Source: Termitomyces sp. T153
Taxonomy: Eukaryota; Basidiomycota; Agaricomycetes; Agaricales; Lyophyllaceae
NCBI GenBank assembly: GCA_018296165.2
Contig: JACKQL020000052.1
Coordinates: 62,001 to 126,000 of the forward strand
DNA: 64,000 nt
Direction: 5' to 3'
Position 1 is the stretch's first letter, and each line of letters starts with the position of its first letter. The notes below the pieces were generated by a model. It was not told the DNA's origin, did not search any database, and worked only from the letters and a program-made list of their open reading frames with translations. Below are positions 45,201 to 58,351 of this stretch, in pieces. Both the position numbers and the translations under genes were made by a program.

Positions 45201-48200
45201 TTCATGAGGTTGAACAGCTCTCTTATGTTGTTATTCAAAGGCGTCTATAGAAGCTGAGTAAAAGAACATCAAATGTATCGCCAAACTCACGCCTGTCATA
45301 AGTATTCTTTGTATGCTTTTGAGTTCGTTTAGTCGCTTGAAGAGAAGGCTACTGTCGCTCTTTACTGGAGGAGAGTTGAGTTAAACGCATTATAAGCGTA
45401 CTCGGGAAACTCACGTCTTTGACCTTCGTCGATGATGAGCACCTAAGTCAAGGCAAATGTCAAACCTATACCGTAGAGCTGATGGGATCACTCACCTCCC
45501 ATCGAGGTTGATTCCTGAAGACGGGTGTGAAATCCTTCGGGTTCAGCAAAGCTTCGTATGTAGCGATGAGAACATGGAACTTTGCCCCAGTCTCGTGCGT
45601 GCGTTTGATCTGATGATACAATTCATATTTCTTGATGATTTCTCTTGATTTTGCTTCACCATAGAATGGGACAACTCTGAGATCCGGCGCCCAACGTTCA
45701 AACTCTCTCACCCAATTTGTGATTGTAGAATTTGGAACCACGACAAGGGCTGGAAAAGCTTTGAACTTTGCAACAATACTACCAAGGAAGGTCGCAACTT
45801 GGACAGTCTTGCCCTATGAAGAATTCAGTTTCTTACACATTCCATCTCTATTGCACACAAATTCACATACCAGACCCATTTCATCCGCAAGAATACAGGG
45901 TTGGAGGTTCCACCAGTTGTTACACAACCAGTTGAAACCATCAACCTAGTTTCCTTCATCGTATCTAGTTTCAAAGAGGTTGCTCGTGACTCACTTGGAA
46001 TGGCATGAGTTTTAACTGCTGATCCTGGCCAATGTCAAGGTCGGCAGCATCCTTCAAGGCATGTCGGGTGCGGTATTGATCTTTCGCTCGTTTATCAAAC
46101 TTTTCGCAGTAGGACATTGAATGCTTCGGAACGACGACGCCGCGAGAATGTACATAACGCCGCAAGGCAGACTCGAACGCTGAATAGGTTGGATCATTTG
46201 GGCGAGGGGGTGAATCCCAGCTTGCTAAAGTGGAAAATCAGATGACAAGTCATGCAATTCCGCGATGGATTCCAGCCACACCTTCATCATAACCAAGATC
46301 TTCCCATTTAATGAGGGCCCAGGCAATTTGTCTTATATTCTCTTCACTGAAACTGTAGCCTGTCCTTGTTTCCCAGTCTGAGACAGTTTCGACTAGATTG
46401 TCACTCGGTTGTTCCCCTCGATCAAAGGCGAGTTCACGTTCCTCCTCTATGTCTTCATCCAGGTCGTCCTCTGAACCATCTGTACCGATGCTAAATTGTC
46501 TTCTTTTGCCTTTCCTCTTTTGCTTCTGCTTCGAGTGATGAGGCTGGGAACGCCAGAGGAGAACATCAAGTAGACGATCAACTGTTTTCCATGCGGGAGG
46601 AATGCGGCGCTCTGCGTCGGGAATGGGATTCTGTGGTAATAATGAAGCATTTGCTTGCAGATTGACCGAGGACGCTCGTCGCTCATGGTTCAAATCAGAA
46701 GAATCAGGCTCGTCTCCGTCTAGCTCTGCGATGTCTGGAGTCTTCATCAATTCTACCTTAGAACCTCCCATCAGGAAATTTTTCAGTTTGGCAGGGTGTG
46801 TCGAGAGAAGCCACATGTGTGGAACCCACTGTACCCGCCTGAAACTCCTGTCTATCCATTTAACAAGATATTCTCGGGGTAGAAAGCTTTTGTAGTTCGC
46901 AGTTTCATCACGGGTGGGCTCAACAACGGTTGGAGGGTACGGACGCCAAGCAATAACCTTATCAACGCCAAAGGTGTAAGAAGCACAGTCAGCACAAAGC
47001 CAAGTTTGTGTGTAATGCTGAGCGATCTCTGCAATCGTCTCTCTGGAGGGATTATGAGAAGACGGAGGTAAGTGTGCGTAGTGAGCAAGCCGTTTACAAG
47101 TCAGGCATCGAAAGAGGAGTTGCTTTGTAGAACAATGTCCATCGGTCGTGTTTTCACTTGCGGATGACTGTGGCAACGTTGAGTTTTCCTTGGGATCGTC
47201 TGTTGTCGCCTTATCCTTAATTGCAGAGCATGCTTTCTCTTTCTGTACGGAATCAGCTTCAAGGGCGACTTCCATGCAGAACATGCAAAATCCACCCTTC
47301 ATACAAGCGCCTATAAGGATTTTAACCCTAGGATTTTTACAAATGATGGCCCTTACCACAAATAAATTCGGTGGTTTGGTCTGGTGTCAATCCAGAACGC
47401 TTTGCTGGTTCGGGCGTCGGATCCCCATCATGACTTTGATTGCGTTCCCATTCAGCTCGCTCCCTGTCACGAGCAGCCTTCAGGATTTCTTCTCTTTGAA
47501 CACTTGCCATGCATTTCCAGTGTGCGACAACTGGGCATTTGAGGCTGTAGGGAGGTCAATTCAAGACACTAATCTGGGGTCTGCAAAGACTTACCAGCGT
47601 ACCCACCCGCCAAGGCCTGCTAGCTTCTCTTCCTCGTCACCAGACTCCTCAAATTCGTCCTCTGTCTTCTTTTTCTTCGATCTCCCTTTGCCTCGTCTCG
47701 AAAGCGCCTTAAGAAGCTTGTGGGCGGGAGGTTGATGACATTTCTCGCAGATATTGCGATGTTTCCGCATTGGGGCGGTCTCTTCGTCGGAATGCGAGTC
47801 ATAGTCGAGGTCTGCAATGGAACGAAAATGGCCGTATGCAGGGCGCGATTCCCTTTTTCCCATAAGTTTCTTTGGCTTAGCTTTGGTATGAGGTGTCCTT
47901 GGAGCGTATGCATCAGCATCGCTGTAACTGATGAGGTCGGCGTCAGAGTCATCAGAGTCAAGGTCTTTCAATTCTTTTCGATTACGTTTTGTATTTCTCG
48001 ACGACCGTCTGGTAGGGATAATGGTAACGTTTTTATCGCTGGCGCCTGTCTCCAAGTCTGAGTCTATGACGAAGACTCGAGCAGACCGGGTTTTCTTGGG
48101 ACTGAAAGGTAGGGTTTGTTTTCGTGTGACGGATACCCGTCCGCTTGTTCGCCGGCGAAACGATTGTTCCTCCTCTTCAAAGTCACTTTCGTCGTTGTCA

Positions 48201-48867
48201 CTTTCATCATCAACATCTGTACGTTTTTCTTCCTCTGAGTCTGGGACGGTCTCCAATCCAGAGACTGATTTAATGCTGCGAGCAGACGAGATATTAACGG
48301 TGGCACGTCGATTGTTGATACTGACAGTAAACTTCACGCGAGAGGACGGGTGAATGTAGTGTGCTGATGGGTCAAATGGTTCTAATTCTCCTGCGGCGTC
48401 TTTACGATCTGATGGAATCCTAAGAAATGTGGATGTAATCATGAAAAATATCGCGTACTGAATTCGTCGACAAGGTGTTTGAACTTCCTGAGAAAAGGTG
48501 TCGAGAAAAACTAGATACAAAAACGCGTTAAATGAGCCTAATTTCGCGTGAACCCCGGTACCTTGTGGGCCAACCCTCCTTGGTATCGCGCATAATAGTA
48601 TGATATATCATGTTCGCGGTAGTGTCCGATGACCTCGTCGAGAAGCATCTCTGAGTCATGTTTCAGTGAAGATGCTTCGGCCGGTTTGTAGAGCTTCTTC
48701 TCCTCATCAGCAATATGTGGGGCTAAGATAAAGAAAGCGCGTTGTGCAGGTACGGTTCCGGTCGCCTTTAAGGGCTGCGGAGAGAGTTCAGGATGGTGAG
48801 ATGGCGGCAAAGATTTTTCGGGGGTAAAAAACAGAGCCGGGTCAGAGGAGGGCCCTCCAGCGTCCAT
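42265..48867 (-). CDS. CHD/Mi-2-type chromatin remodeling ATPase with PHD-like fingers and chromodomains
   Basis: Very large intron-rich gene (roughly 1,750 residues). Order: N-terminal segment ([19 protein letters not shown]); acidic/basic linker; PHD-like finger starting [11 protein letters not shown] and ending [11 protein letters not shown]; second Cys-rich finger [14 protein letters not shown]...[13 protein letters not shown]...WLCADC. Chromodomain-like segments come next ([24 protein letters not shown] and [21 protein letters not shown]). The SNF2 ATPase has DEMGLGKTVQ, box II IIDEGQRLKS where DEAH is usual, [27 protein letters not shown] and [11 protein letters not shown]. The C-terminal part has a [15 protein letters not shown] finger and a [15 protein letters not shown] knuckle, finishing VPIHIDLSD. 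The layout fits fungal Mi-2/Mit1-like remodelers involved in silent chromatin; that role is inferred. Confidence 0.9.
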
Positions 48868-49103
48868 TGTCGCTGCTAAGGCCTGGATGATTGCGGTGGT
48901 GACAACTTTGAAGGGGCAAGCAATTACTTAATTGATTAAATAAAATTCAACAAATATTGATGTCACTCAGATTTTTACTAAAACCCATCGGTACTGCTAT
49001 ATATGTATACGTAGTCTTTGATGTCAAAACTACAAAGCCTTAAGCTACCCTAGGATAAGTAGGTAAAGCTGCTTATTGTTAGCCTGTTGCTCAAATTCGT
49101 AAT

Positions 49104-50201
49104 CTAAAGACCCTTCAAACTGTTCAACCATTGGTGACATTGGCTTGCGAGTTGTTCACCATGGTCTGGAGAGTAGATAATTAACTGACAGAAGGAAAGG
49201 AAGTGGAGATCATACTTAAACAGAATGCATGGGGTATACCTTCCTGGCCGTGAACAATTCTAAACTTCTCCAGCTCTGGTTCGAAAGAGTCAAGCACATG
49301 ATTTAGTTGTTCTCCCACCCAATCATCATGTTCAGCAAAGTAAAACCATAGTCTGTCCCTGTGGGCCGTGAGCAAAGGTACATCGAGACCTCGAATAGTG
49401 TGCATTTCGTCATCAGCCATACGTAACGCGGCGAGGATACTGGAAGGAGAATGCAAGAATGTTTGGAATACCAACACTTGTGATAAAGACCATGAAGGGA
49501 AAAAAAGGGCCAAAACACTCAAGGGCAAGATCTGAGTGAGATGAGAGAGCCAGGAAACAAAAATTCTCATCGGGGCTGAGAAGAACCACTAGTGATAGTA
49601 TAAGAAACAGATGATAAGGCCGAGAGTGTAAGCGCACAGAAAGCATTCGCCCGTTTGGGGTATCACGGATATGTGAAATTGTGGGGAAGAGCAAAAAGAC
49701 CCCCGCAACAGCAGATGGCCTGGCCTTGAGTATCTGGAGTGAAAGCCAACTACCAACGCTATGCCCAGCAACTACTATTCTTATCCCTGCACCGAAATTA
49801 GATTGAATAGCATCAAAGGCCTCGATTGAGCTTTCTATTTGAGCGGGAAGACCATGTCCGGAGGTGTTGGCCTCGATTCCAGGGGTGTGACCGATGTGCG
49901 AGCCAGCAAAAATTGCCAGACTAGACGATGTGTCCTTCGCATAGAGAAATTCCAGGAATGGAACGTACAAGTCTAGAAGACCAGGGTTCCCTGTGACAAA
50001 AGATGAGCGCGAGCAGGAACCGGGGGTGTAGAACTTACCAGGGATGAACAGTACGACAGTGGTAGGAAGAGGAAGCTTTGAAGGCCACCAAAGCGCATGG
50101 GAAGAGCCAAAAGGGAGTTTATGGAGGAACAGAGCATTGCGACAAGATGCAGTAGGTAGGTGTGGCGGGTCGCGTGGCTGAAGAAAGGGCGGTAAAGACA
50201 T
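49104..50201 (-). CDS. Lipid-droplet-associated hydrolase-like protein (LDAH family)
   Basis: Alpha/beta-hydrolase of the LDAH/UPF0554 type. The start ATG at 50201 gives MSLPPFLQPRDPPHLP; codons further upstream in frame are not ATG. FIPG is spliced to NPGLLDLYVPFLEFLY, the family's opening motif. HIGHTPG and the nucleophile elbow VVAGHSVGSWLSLQIL follow, then FLLFPTISHIRDTPNGR, and a late block WFYFAEHDDWVGEQ with the likely acid. His lies in GIPHAFCL, and the last short exon reads GEQLASQCHQWLNSLKGL. Human and yeast relatives sit on lipid droplets; substrate is debated. The gene shares a 51-bp divergent spacer with SEC8. Confidence 0.85.
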
Positions 50202-50252
50202 TGTCACGGTTTTGATGGCTGCCAATTCCAGTACGGCTACGTCTTCGAGGCC
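50202..50252. promoter_or_regulatory. Very short divergent promoter, LDAH-like / SEC8
   Basis: Only 51 bp lie between the two start codons, so transcription start sites or core promoter elements must overlap coding sequence or 5' introns of one or both genes. No TATA box is seen. Confidence 0.5.
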
Positions 50253-53200
50253 ATGTCTCGTGCGCCACCCTTTCCTACCCGTCGCTCCCCGTCTATCGAT
50301 AGAAATAGTATCTCTTCGCCAATCCCTACCCCCTCCACAGCCACACGCCCCCTTCAGATATCCCGCCCCACTGCTGGCAACAGCCCTTATCCCTCGCCAT
50401 CTCCACGCTTGGCCCCTTCAAACCCTTCGTCAAGTGGCCCAGCGCGTCCACAGCGATCCGAGCTAAGATCCAGAGCTCCCGGCCATGACAGCTCAGAACA
50501 AGCGTCATATAGAGACAGCCTCAGCACAATCCAGTCTGACGCCTCTCTCGCTTCTCGATCTCGACTCGGTGCAATCAGCTCAAATGTCGTTGCTAAATCC
50601 AAACCACGGCCCCAGCCTCTACAAAGTCCCGTCTCTGATGAAGAATATTTGTCGACCCCTACATCCTTGGCGTCAGCTTTGTCTGCTTTCAAGTCTGCAG
50701 GCTCTCGAAGACGCGACATGGTAAACGAATCTGATGATCTGGAATACCAGGCGGAGCGCCAAAATGCAATAGAGGAAGAGAAAGCTAGGCAACAGCGTAT
50801 TCGTGACAAAGTTCCGGGAAGACGTACTAATGGAAAGGCCAGAGTCGGCGATATTGACGGTACGGCATTCCTCACCGTTGACCCAGTCTTTGGGGCTCAC
50901 TTGGCACGCGTTTCAAGCTGTTTTGGATCAGATCCAAGACGGTTGGGAATTTATTATTGATCCAGATGCAAGTAGCCTTCCTCATTTACTCTCGAGAATA
51001 CTTATGCACATTTTGCAGTTCAATAATGTCGACCTTGCTCTTCAATTGCTGGATGACTCCTCTCATGGCAAAGATATGGATTCTTTCCGAAGAACGAAAA
51101 ACATGCTTGGACAGGCTTTGAAAGGCTCTGTCGATAGTACGCCTTGTCATGTTTTGTCACATAATTTGCTAAGTTTGCCTGCATTGATCTCTACTTAGAG
51201 CATTATCAAGCATTCGCCGCCTCCCTTCCTCATCGAGCTGCCCTACTTGGCCATCTTGGTGAAACGCAAACGCAAATACAAGGTTCACGAACATCTCTAT
51301 TGGAGACGAAAGAGGCTCTAGGGAACAAGAGAGCTGATCTAGTTCAATTGTGGGCCAGAGGTCAGACCTTGGATGAAATGCTGCGTCTTCTTGATCAAAT
51401 GTAAGCTTGACCGATGCTTATTTTCTTTGACAGAGTGATGATACATGAACATCCTGCAGAGAACATCTAAAGGCTGTACCAGATCTTCTGGAAACATTAA
51501 TGTCCGAGAAGCGGCTGCTTCAGGCTGCAGTCCTACTTGTTCGAAGTCTGAAGACGATCAACAAACCGGACATGTTTGAAATTGGCGCTGTGTCTGATCT
51601 GAGGAGTTATTTGGTTGGTCAGGAGACGGTCTGTGGTGTTACCCATGTCCAATCTCGCACCGTTGATCTTGTTTCAGGCGCTGCGCGATATCCTTGTGGA
51701 TGAATTGCAGAATCATCTGTATCTCAAATCATTCTGGTGCGACACGCGATGGGCCGCGTATACGCCCAATCAACAGGACTGTGAGTGGATGCGACCATTT
51801 ACGCCGGAATTCGACTGATTATCTCCTCGTCTTTCTCAGTTCCGAAGATCGAGTTTGAAGAGGAAGGTCCTTTCAAGCTCTTTGATACTCAGGAATCCAC
51901 TTCAAATTCACTACCGTTCCGCCCCAGCCGACACGCACGATTTTTGAGTGGACTTGCTATCAAACCCAATGAACCTCCCATCGATTTAAGCGACCTCGGT
52001 GTAGGCAATAGCCAGCCCTTAAGCTCGAACATAGCATCAGCATCTAGTACCAATAACCCGGAAGCAGATTCATTTGCATATATGGAAACCCTCCTTGAAT
52101 CTCTTGCCGTTCTGGGAAAGTTGGGTAGTGCATTGGACAATGTAGCTCAAAGACTGCCTAGCGAAATCTTCAACCTTGTGGAAACCACGCTGGATGAAGT
52201 CGAAGAGCGGGCAGAATACGGTCGCAGGACTACCGTGCTCGGTCTAAGTGAGATACTGGGGAGTACGGAAGGTGCTTATATCTTCAGTTCGGAGAATTCT
52301 GTAGTGGGTCCAACCACGCCGACTAAGGGAACTTTTTTGCGAGCGTCGTGCTTGAGACTTACTGCTTTAGAATCTTCTTCGAAAAGGGTTGAACACGAGA
52401 TTCTCAAAGACCTCTTTTGGACTCTGTACTCTAAGCTAGATGCAGTTGCTCAAGGTCTTCGTGTCATTTATGAGGTCGCTAATCGTATAGGCTCGGTAAG
52501 GACAGCAGTCTCCGAACAAGCCTCAGAATCTTATGTTTTGCAGCGGCGGGCCTTCAAGGATTCCTCTGGCGCAAAACCTGGCTCGCTCTTTCCCCTGGCC
52601 GAAATATGGACTCCAGTGCAAACAGAGGTTTGACCCCGCTACCTCTTACTTGTTGGTTGTATCCTTTCTAAGAGTGCTCTAGGTCCGAACCCTCATATAT
52701 GACTATCTCACGGATGAGGATCAGGGCTCGGTTTCTGGCCGAAATCCTATCTCTTCAATAAACGAAATTCTCCAGGACGGAAAGTTCATTCGAGATCGAG
52801 GCAAAGTGCGGCTCGAATATTTGTGTTTCTCTTTTGATCTGATCATGATTCCTCTCAGGCAGTCTTTCGTTTTGCAGACACTGACTCCAAAATAACAACA
52901 AAAACTCTCAGACCTTATGAAGATGACCTTACTCGTGTCCTCAATGATACGATGCCCGGGCTTGTTTCTGGATCAGGCGATGCTGTTCAAGCAACTCTGG
53001 CCAATGTTGGGACTGATGACCGTATCCTTGGTGCAGACCAACACCATCGGCTTATTATACGTCCTGATGTGTTTCATGTCAGCGTTCTTTTCCAGCCGAC
53101 TTTAGCATTCCTTAGCCGAATATCGATGGTTCTTCCGTTTGGTGTAGGGTCTGAACGAGCGTCGAGCGCTGTTCTAGATGAGTTCGTCCTCAGAGTGTAT

Positions 53201-54950
53201 CTACCGCAATTGGAGGAGAAGGTGTCTGAATTGTTCCATCAAGCAGTAACGGGTGATTTATCTATCCCTCTATTAGCACCATGCACTCTCTTAATTTCTC
53301 TAATAAAGGTCCGGATGCATTTCAGCCTGATCCTTCGGCAACTTTATTATGCCCAGAACCTTTAGTGAAGGTACACAAACTTCTAGATTGTTCTTGGATC
53401 TTTTTCTGACACTCTGACCAAAGGCTAGCACACAACTCATGGCGTTGATCAATTCCCTCTGTGCTATGCTTGCTACCAGTCCATTTCATCGAGAAAATTA
53501 CTCCCGTCTGATTCTTGGGGTCATCATACAATTTTATCAACGGTGCAGTGACAGATTCCAAGACCTCGTTACATTACGGGACATCTCTGGGTCCAAACTC
53601 GAACCTAACTTGGCTTTTGCCGCTCAGTGGGCACAACGTTTGGAAGTGAGCACCTGTATGTCAGAATTGCTGAGTATTATTAGTGTATGTCACTTTGAAT
53701 TTATCCAACTTGAAAAGTTTTAATCTCATTTGATTTAGGAAAAAGATGGTGTCAAGTTGTTTCAGCTCTGTCGCCAAGAGACCAGTCTTGAGACACAGCT
53801 TCTCAGTCAAAAAGCCTTGACAGAAGCTGATCTCATCCCTTCAGTCGGTAACCTCGCATCACTAGCAGCTCTATATCGCAGCGTTGTGAGCTTCACGTTC
53901 TGTCACTTACTATCGGTAGCGACAACTAAATTTCCCCTCACAGTCGTGGTTCACTTCGGAACTCGATGCTCTCAAGTCGAGACCAGACGACACTCTATCA
54001 CCCATGAGCCCTCAAAACCTTGAACCGTTGTCCGGGGCGACGCCATACACGCCATTCATACCCATCATTTCCGCTCCAGACCATCTGAAACTTCCTCTCT
54101 CTCGAGAAATGTCACTGTATGCTAGTCTATCTTTACAAACGTCCACCTGCTGAAACATCTCAAATCAGTCGCTTCCAAGCTTTGCTGAAAACATACGAGC
54201 AGCTTTCCAGCCTTATCTTGGACACCATACGTATTGACGTCCGTTGCAGGACAATATACTATCTGGAGTCTTCGATGCGTCAGGTGAGATACATACTCGG
54301 GATCATTGTACATACTCAATGAATGTGTAAAGGGAAATTATTCCATTGATGGCGAGACCATGGAACCTGATCCTCGCATCGGAGAACTCAACACTGAACT
54401 TGTGAAATGCGATGACCTTGTCTCCACATGTTTGCCAGCGCGGGAAAGGCAGTGAGCTGTTCGGATTTGTGAGACTTATAACGAACTCATTTGACAAACT
54501 GAAGATTTGTCTTCGCGGGGCTCGGGTATCTTATGGAGGACCTTGTCATATCAAACGCTCGACATCTACGCTGTGTGACACCTTTTGGTATCAAGAAAAT
54601 CTTGCGAAATATGCTTGCTCTTCAGCAAAGTATCAAAACTTTTTCGAACGACGGGCAAAACACCGAGTTCGAACGAGCCAAGCAATACTACTCATTGTTT
54701 TTCTTACCACCTCAGGTAATATTTTTAACCATTCTCAATAATGAAGTCTGATAGCTATGCAAAGGATATGTTGGATAATATTCGCAAAAAAGCATTGTTT
54801 ACCTTCGAGGACTATCAGACAATGCTTAACCTTCAATGTGGTGTCAACCAAAATGATGGCGAAGCAGGTGCTGCAAAAGCTACGGATCGTAATTATAGCA
54901 TGTATATGATAGAACTTCACGGATTAGAATTGGAGGGCTCTGGGTCGTAG
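50253..54950 (+). CDS. SEC8: Exocyst complex component Sec8 (EXOC4)
   Basis: Subunit of the exocyst, which tethers secretory vesicles at the plasma membrane. It starts MSRAPPFPTRRSPSIDRNS, with a Ser/Pro-rich N-terminus. The conserved Sec8 core follows: VLDQIQDGWEFIIDPD joined to FNNVDLALQLLDDSSHGKDM, YQAFAASLPHRAALLGHLGE, QGSRTSLLETKEALGNKRAD, and LVQLWARGQTLDEMLRLLDQ. LPDLLETLMSEKRLLQAAVL-type helices follow, then DELQNHLYLKSFWCDTRWAAY. It ends FTFEDYQTMLNLQCGVNQND and MYMIELHGLELEGSGS. About fourteen short introns are present. The one at 50968-51018 uses a GC donor (GAT|GCAAGT), is 51 nt and stop-free. Convergent with the LYR gene, 61 bp between stops. Confidence 0.92.
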
Positions 54951-55011
54951 GATATCATCAAAGGCTGTCGATCTGAATACAAGATTATCTTTGGGCTTTG
55001 ACTATATATGA

Positions 55012-56187
55012 TTATTGACTGTCTCTTCCTTTGGCAGAACCTAGCCATTGCAAGTCTGCTGCCAGTTCCACTTCAGGGTACCGAGAAGCATCATGACGAA
55101 GAGTAGGCGCCAGTGCATTTGACGATAACGATACTGAATACCTGCCAGATGATCGACTCTTGTCCCTGGTAGGTGTATAAGCAAGAATGGGAAGTCGCCC
55201 TAACAGTTCTTGGTAACGCCGACGCAACCACCTTGATGGATGCCGAGATTGCACTGAGGTGTCGACACCGGTCCCTGAACTGAGACGCTCTTTACGAGTC
55301 AGTGGACGCGGTACAGTCAGGGGACCTGCGATTGCATGCACGTCTTCAAATATGCCTCGTCCTTGCATTCCCAACGCCCTTACATCTGCTCGGGCTAGAT
55401 CTTCTTGTGAGGTTTTGTCAAATTCGATATCGGAGGTGGAATCTTTCATCACAACTTGCAAGGGTGGTAAAACCTTCTTCCACTCCTGTGTAAAGTATCT
55501 CCACCGAGTATTTACCTCGCGCCTTTTGCTCAATGGACCCAATAAACGCGCATCTTCGGAAGACGAATCGGCTCGAAGAGGAAGTACCGGAGGAAAGACC
55601 AAAGACTTTGCCGCTAATGGTTTAGTTTTGCGGGAATCACTGGACAGGAGCAGGGCTTGCAATTCGGGTGAATAGATCGGCGGTCGTGACTTTTCAGAGC
55701 TAGGGATAATTCGCGGGGGAACTGACACATCTGGGTCGGATAAAATAGGCTTGAGGAAAATCTTAAATCGCCCATGGTGGGGAAATCGAAGAGCATTTAC
55801 GAACTTGCATTAATTCCCATTTGAGTTTCCCCTTTCGACCGTACGCAAGGTCCAATATGTGCTCAAAAGCCTTGGTACTCCCGTTGTTAGCAGCTTCCAA
55901 TTTGCGCAAGCCCTACAGACGGTATTCAAATTACCAACAGCCGAATGTTTTACAATACCAGACCTGGGTGACGCGCTTCATTTTGCAGCGCTGCAGACTT
56001 GTGTGCGGTGTTTCTGCGAGGGCACGAACATCATCCGAGGCCTTGATGCGGAAAAATTGTCTAAGAAGCCAGGTAACTGTCGACAGGAATGCGTGGATAT
56101 ATAGTATACTCACCGAAGGTAAGGCTGAGGAAGTCGTCTGATTTGGCGAAGGTAGGTTCTGTACAGGGAGACGAGTGTACTGATCAT
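55012..56187 (-). CDS. LYR-motif (Complex1_LYR family) protein
   Basis: Assembled from five exons. The start ATG at 56187 gives MISTLVSLYRTYLRQIRRLP, which carries the LYR tripeptide and a basic helix. The next exon reads FFRIKASDDVRALAETP, then LRKLEAANNGSTKAFEHILD with LAYGRKGKLKWELMQ. After an intron it continues PILSDPDVSVPPRIIPSSEK and RPPIYSPELQALLLSS. The last exon holds KRREVNTRWRYFTQEWKKVLPPLQ and HPSRWLRRRYQELLGRLPILAY. The small LYR helical domain usually serves in mitochondrial complex I or iron-sulfur assembly through acyl carrier protein; this longer fungal form has an extra C-terminal domain of unknown role. Plus-strand open frames over the same DNA are shadows. Confidence 0.8.
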
Positions 56188-56394
56188 TGGATCATTGGAT
56201 ATCGACGAACGAATTCTCCTGCAGGTGACACTTCAATCAAATTTGTCAGCCGTCTGATTCTTGAGCTTGGTACGCATATTTCTCGGACGTCCTTGACCCA
56301 CTCCATAATGATAGAATGTTTCCGTTAATGATCCGTCATAACTAGCGAAACTTTATAACATTCAGAAGAATGAGTTAGAAGGACGCGACAAACA

Positions 56395-58351
56395 ATGCTG
56401 ACCCGCTCTAGTTCTTTTGGACTTCTTGCGCTTGCCTCCCTGGCTATTGCTCAGCAACCTGTATGTCAATCCCTACAAATTTATACACAAGTCTCGTTTT
56501 GAAATTCTACTGTTTTAGCTTTATGCTCAATGTACGTCTTGCTAACTTTTTACTCTGACAATGTTCTCGACCGTTTGCCTATCAATGTCGTAGGTGGAGG
56601 CATAAACTGGGGTATGTGATAATTCAAATTCGACAGTTTCTAAACTTATACTTGGTCTCTAGCTGGGGGGACTATTTGCGTTTCCGGAGCTGTCTGCACT
56701 GAACTGAACAGTTGTATGTTCTTCATATTCTGTGACTAGAAACTCACCCGATCTTTAAATGAGATTACTCTCAATGCCTTCCCGGATCTGCCTCAACAAC
56801 AAGCAGCCACAGCACTTCCACCACTTCGTCCGCAACCACCTCCAGCTCATCGGTACCCAGTGGTGGTTTACCTTTCCTTGGCGGCGTTAATATGGCTGGT
56901 TATGACTTCACAGTCGTGAGTAGAATCTCATATCCACCACCGGCTCTCTTTACTTATCTTCTGTGATACCCGAGTTCACCGATGGATCATTTAACGGGAC
57001 TGGCGTTGATCCTCCAGTTTGGCAGTTTGCACATTTCGCCTCTCAGGGCGTCAATATATTCCGGATTCGTATGTCCTTTACTTGATTGTACTTAACGACG
57101 GGTTCTCAATCTCTTTCCCCCAACTCAGCTTTTGGTTAGTCCAAGTGAGTCTATCGTTGTTTTGGGACTCAAATTTGGAATTCTAGCATGGCAATTGATG
57201 ACACCAACTGTCGGTGGGGCCATTGATTCGTCCTTCTTTTCACGTTACGACGCTACTGTGCAAGCTGCTCTCAATTCCGCCACTCAACCATATGTCATTT
57301 TGGATCTGGTGGGTTCACACCCTGCCTTTTCTTTAGCGTTGATCCTAAATGCCTCAGCACAACTATGCACGCTGGAACGGCGGTATCATATCTCAGGGCG
57401 GTCCTACTGATACCCAGTTTTCGAGCCTTTGGTCGCAATTGGCTACAAAGTACAAGAGCGACCCCAAAATTATTGTGAGGTCTATCATCTTTACCGTTTC
57501 ATAACTATTGAAGTCGCTCACATAGTTTGGACTAATGAATGAACCCCATGATCTTCTGAGTGTATCTACTTGGGTCACTTCTGTCCAAGCTGCAGTGAAC
57601 GCTATACGTGCAGCAGGAGCAACATCTCAGTACATTTTGATACCTGGTCTGTCTTATTTGAATGCAACCAGATATTGATCTTGATTTATCAAAGGATCTT
57701 CGTGGTCGAGTGCTCAGGCACTTCCCACCGAAGCCGGCCCAGCACTGGCTCAAGTCACTGACCCTGTGGGTGGAAACAGCAAACTCATTTTCGACGGTGA
57801 GTACAAAGATTATTATCTTTCCCGTTGTCGCTCGAGGTTGACCGACACTTGCTTAGTCCATAAATACCTTGATTCTGACAATAGTGGAACTCACGCCGAT
57901 TGCACCACAGTGAGAGCCCTAGCCTTACTCATGATATTATTTTTTGATTATCATATATTAGTCCAATGTCAATGTCCTTACCACTCTTGTCGCATGGCTC
58001 AAAGCCAATGGCAATCGACAGGCTCTTCTCAGTGAAACCGGCGGTGGTAATACACAGTCTTGCTACACGAAGTTTGTCTTACTTTCTTGATTCATACACC
58101 TTTTTCCTGATAATTCAAAAAGTCTTAATGCAGAGCTTGCCTATGTCAAGGCTAACTCTGCCAACATTGTAGGTTTCACTGTATGGAGTGCTGGGTCATT
58201 TGACACGACCTACATCTTGACCTTGACACCCAATGATGATGGAACTGACCAGCCCTTATGGACTCAAGCCGGTGAGCTTATCTTACTAAATGAGTTGGAC
58301 TGGCTAGATTGCTGAACCGTCCATCCCCAAGTCAAGCCAAATCTACCTTGA
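56395..58351 (+). CDS. Secreted endo-beta-1,4-glucanase, CBM1 plus GH5 (subfamily 5-like)
   Basis: Cellulose-degrading enzyme. The start ATG at 56395 gives the signal peptide MLTRSSSFGLLALASLAIAQ. The CBM1 cellulose-binding module reads YAQCGGINWAGGTICVSGAV and continues CTELNSYYSQC. It is split over very small exons (56519-56531, 13 nt; 56594-56611, 18 nt). A Ser/Thr linker leads to the GH5 barrel: FLGGVNMAGYDF, GVNIFRIPFGWQLM, YVILDLHNYARWNGG and the acid/base Glu in FGLMNEPHD. Then come FDVHKYLDSDNSGTH, the nucleophile Glu in LLSETGG and FTVWSAGSF. It ends AVKPNLP. The domain order matches fungal Cel5A-type endoglucanases. It suggests an organism able to attack plant cell walls. Confidence 0.93.

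Noticed and set aside
55821..56141. Plus-strand open frame upstream of the endoglucanase
   Set aside because: Shadow of the LYR-motif gene, whose minus-strand exons join into a conserved protein.
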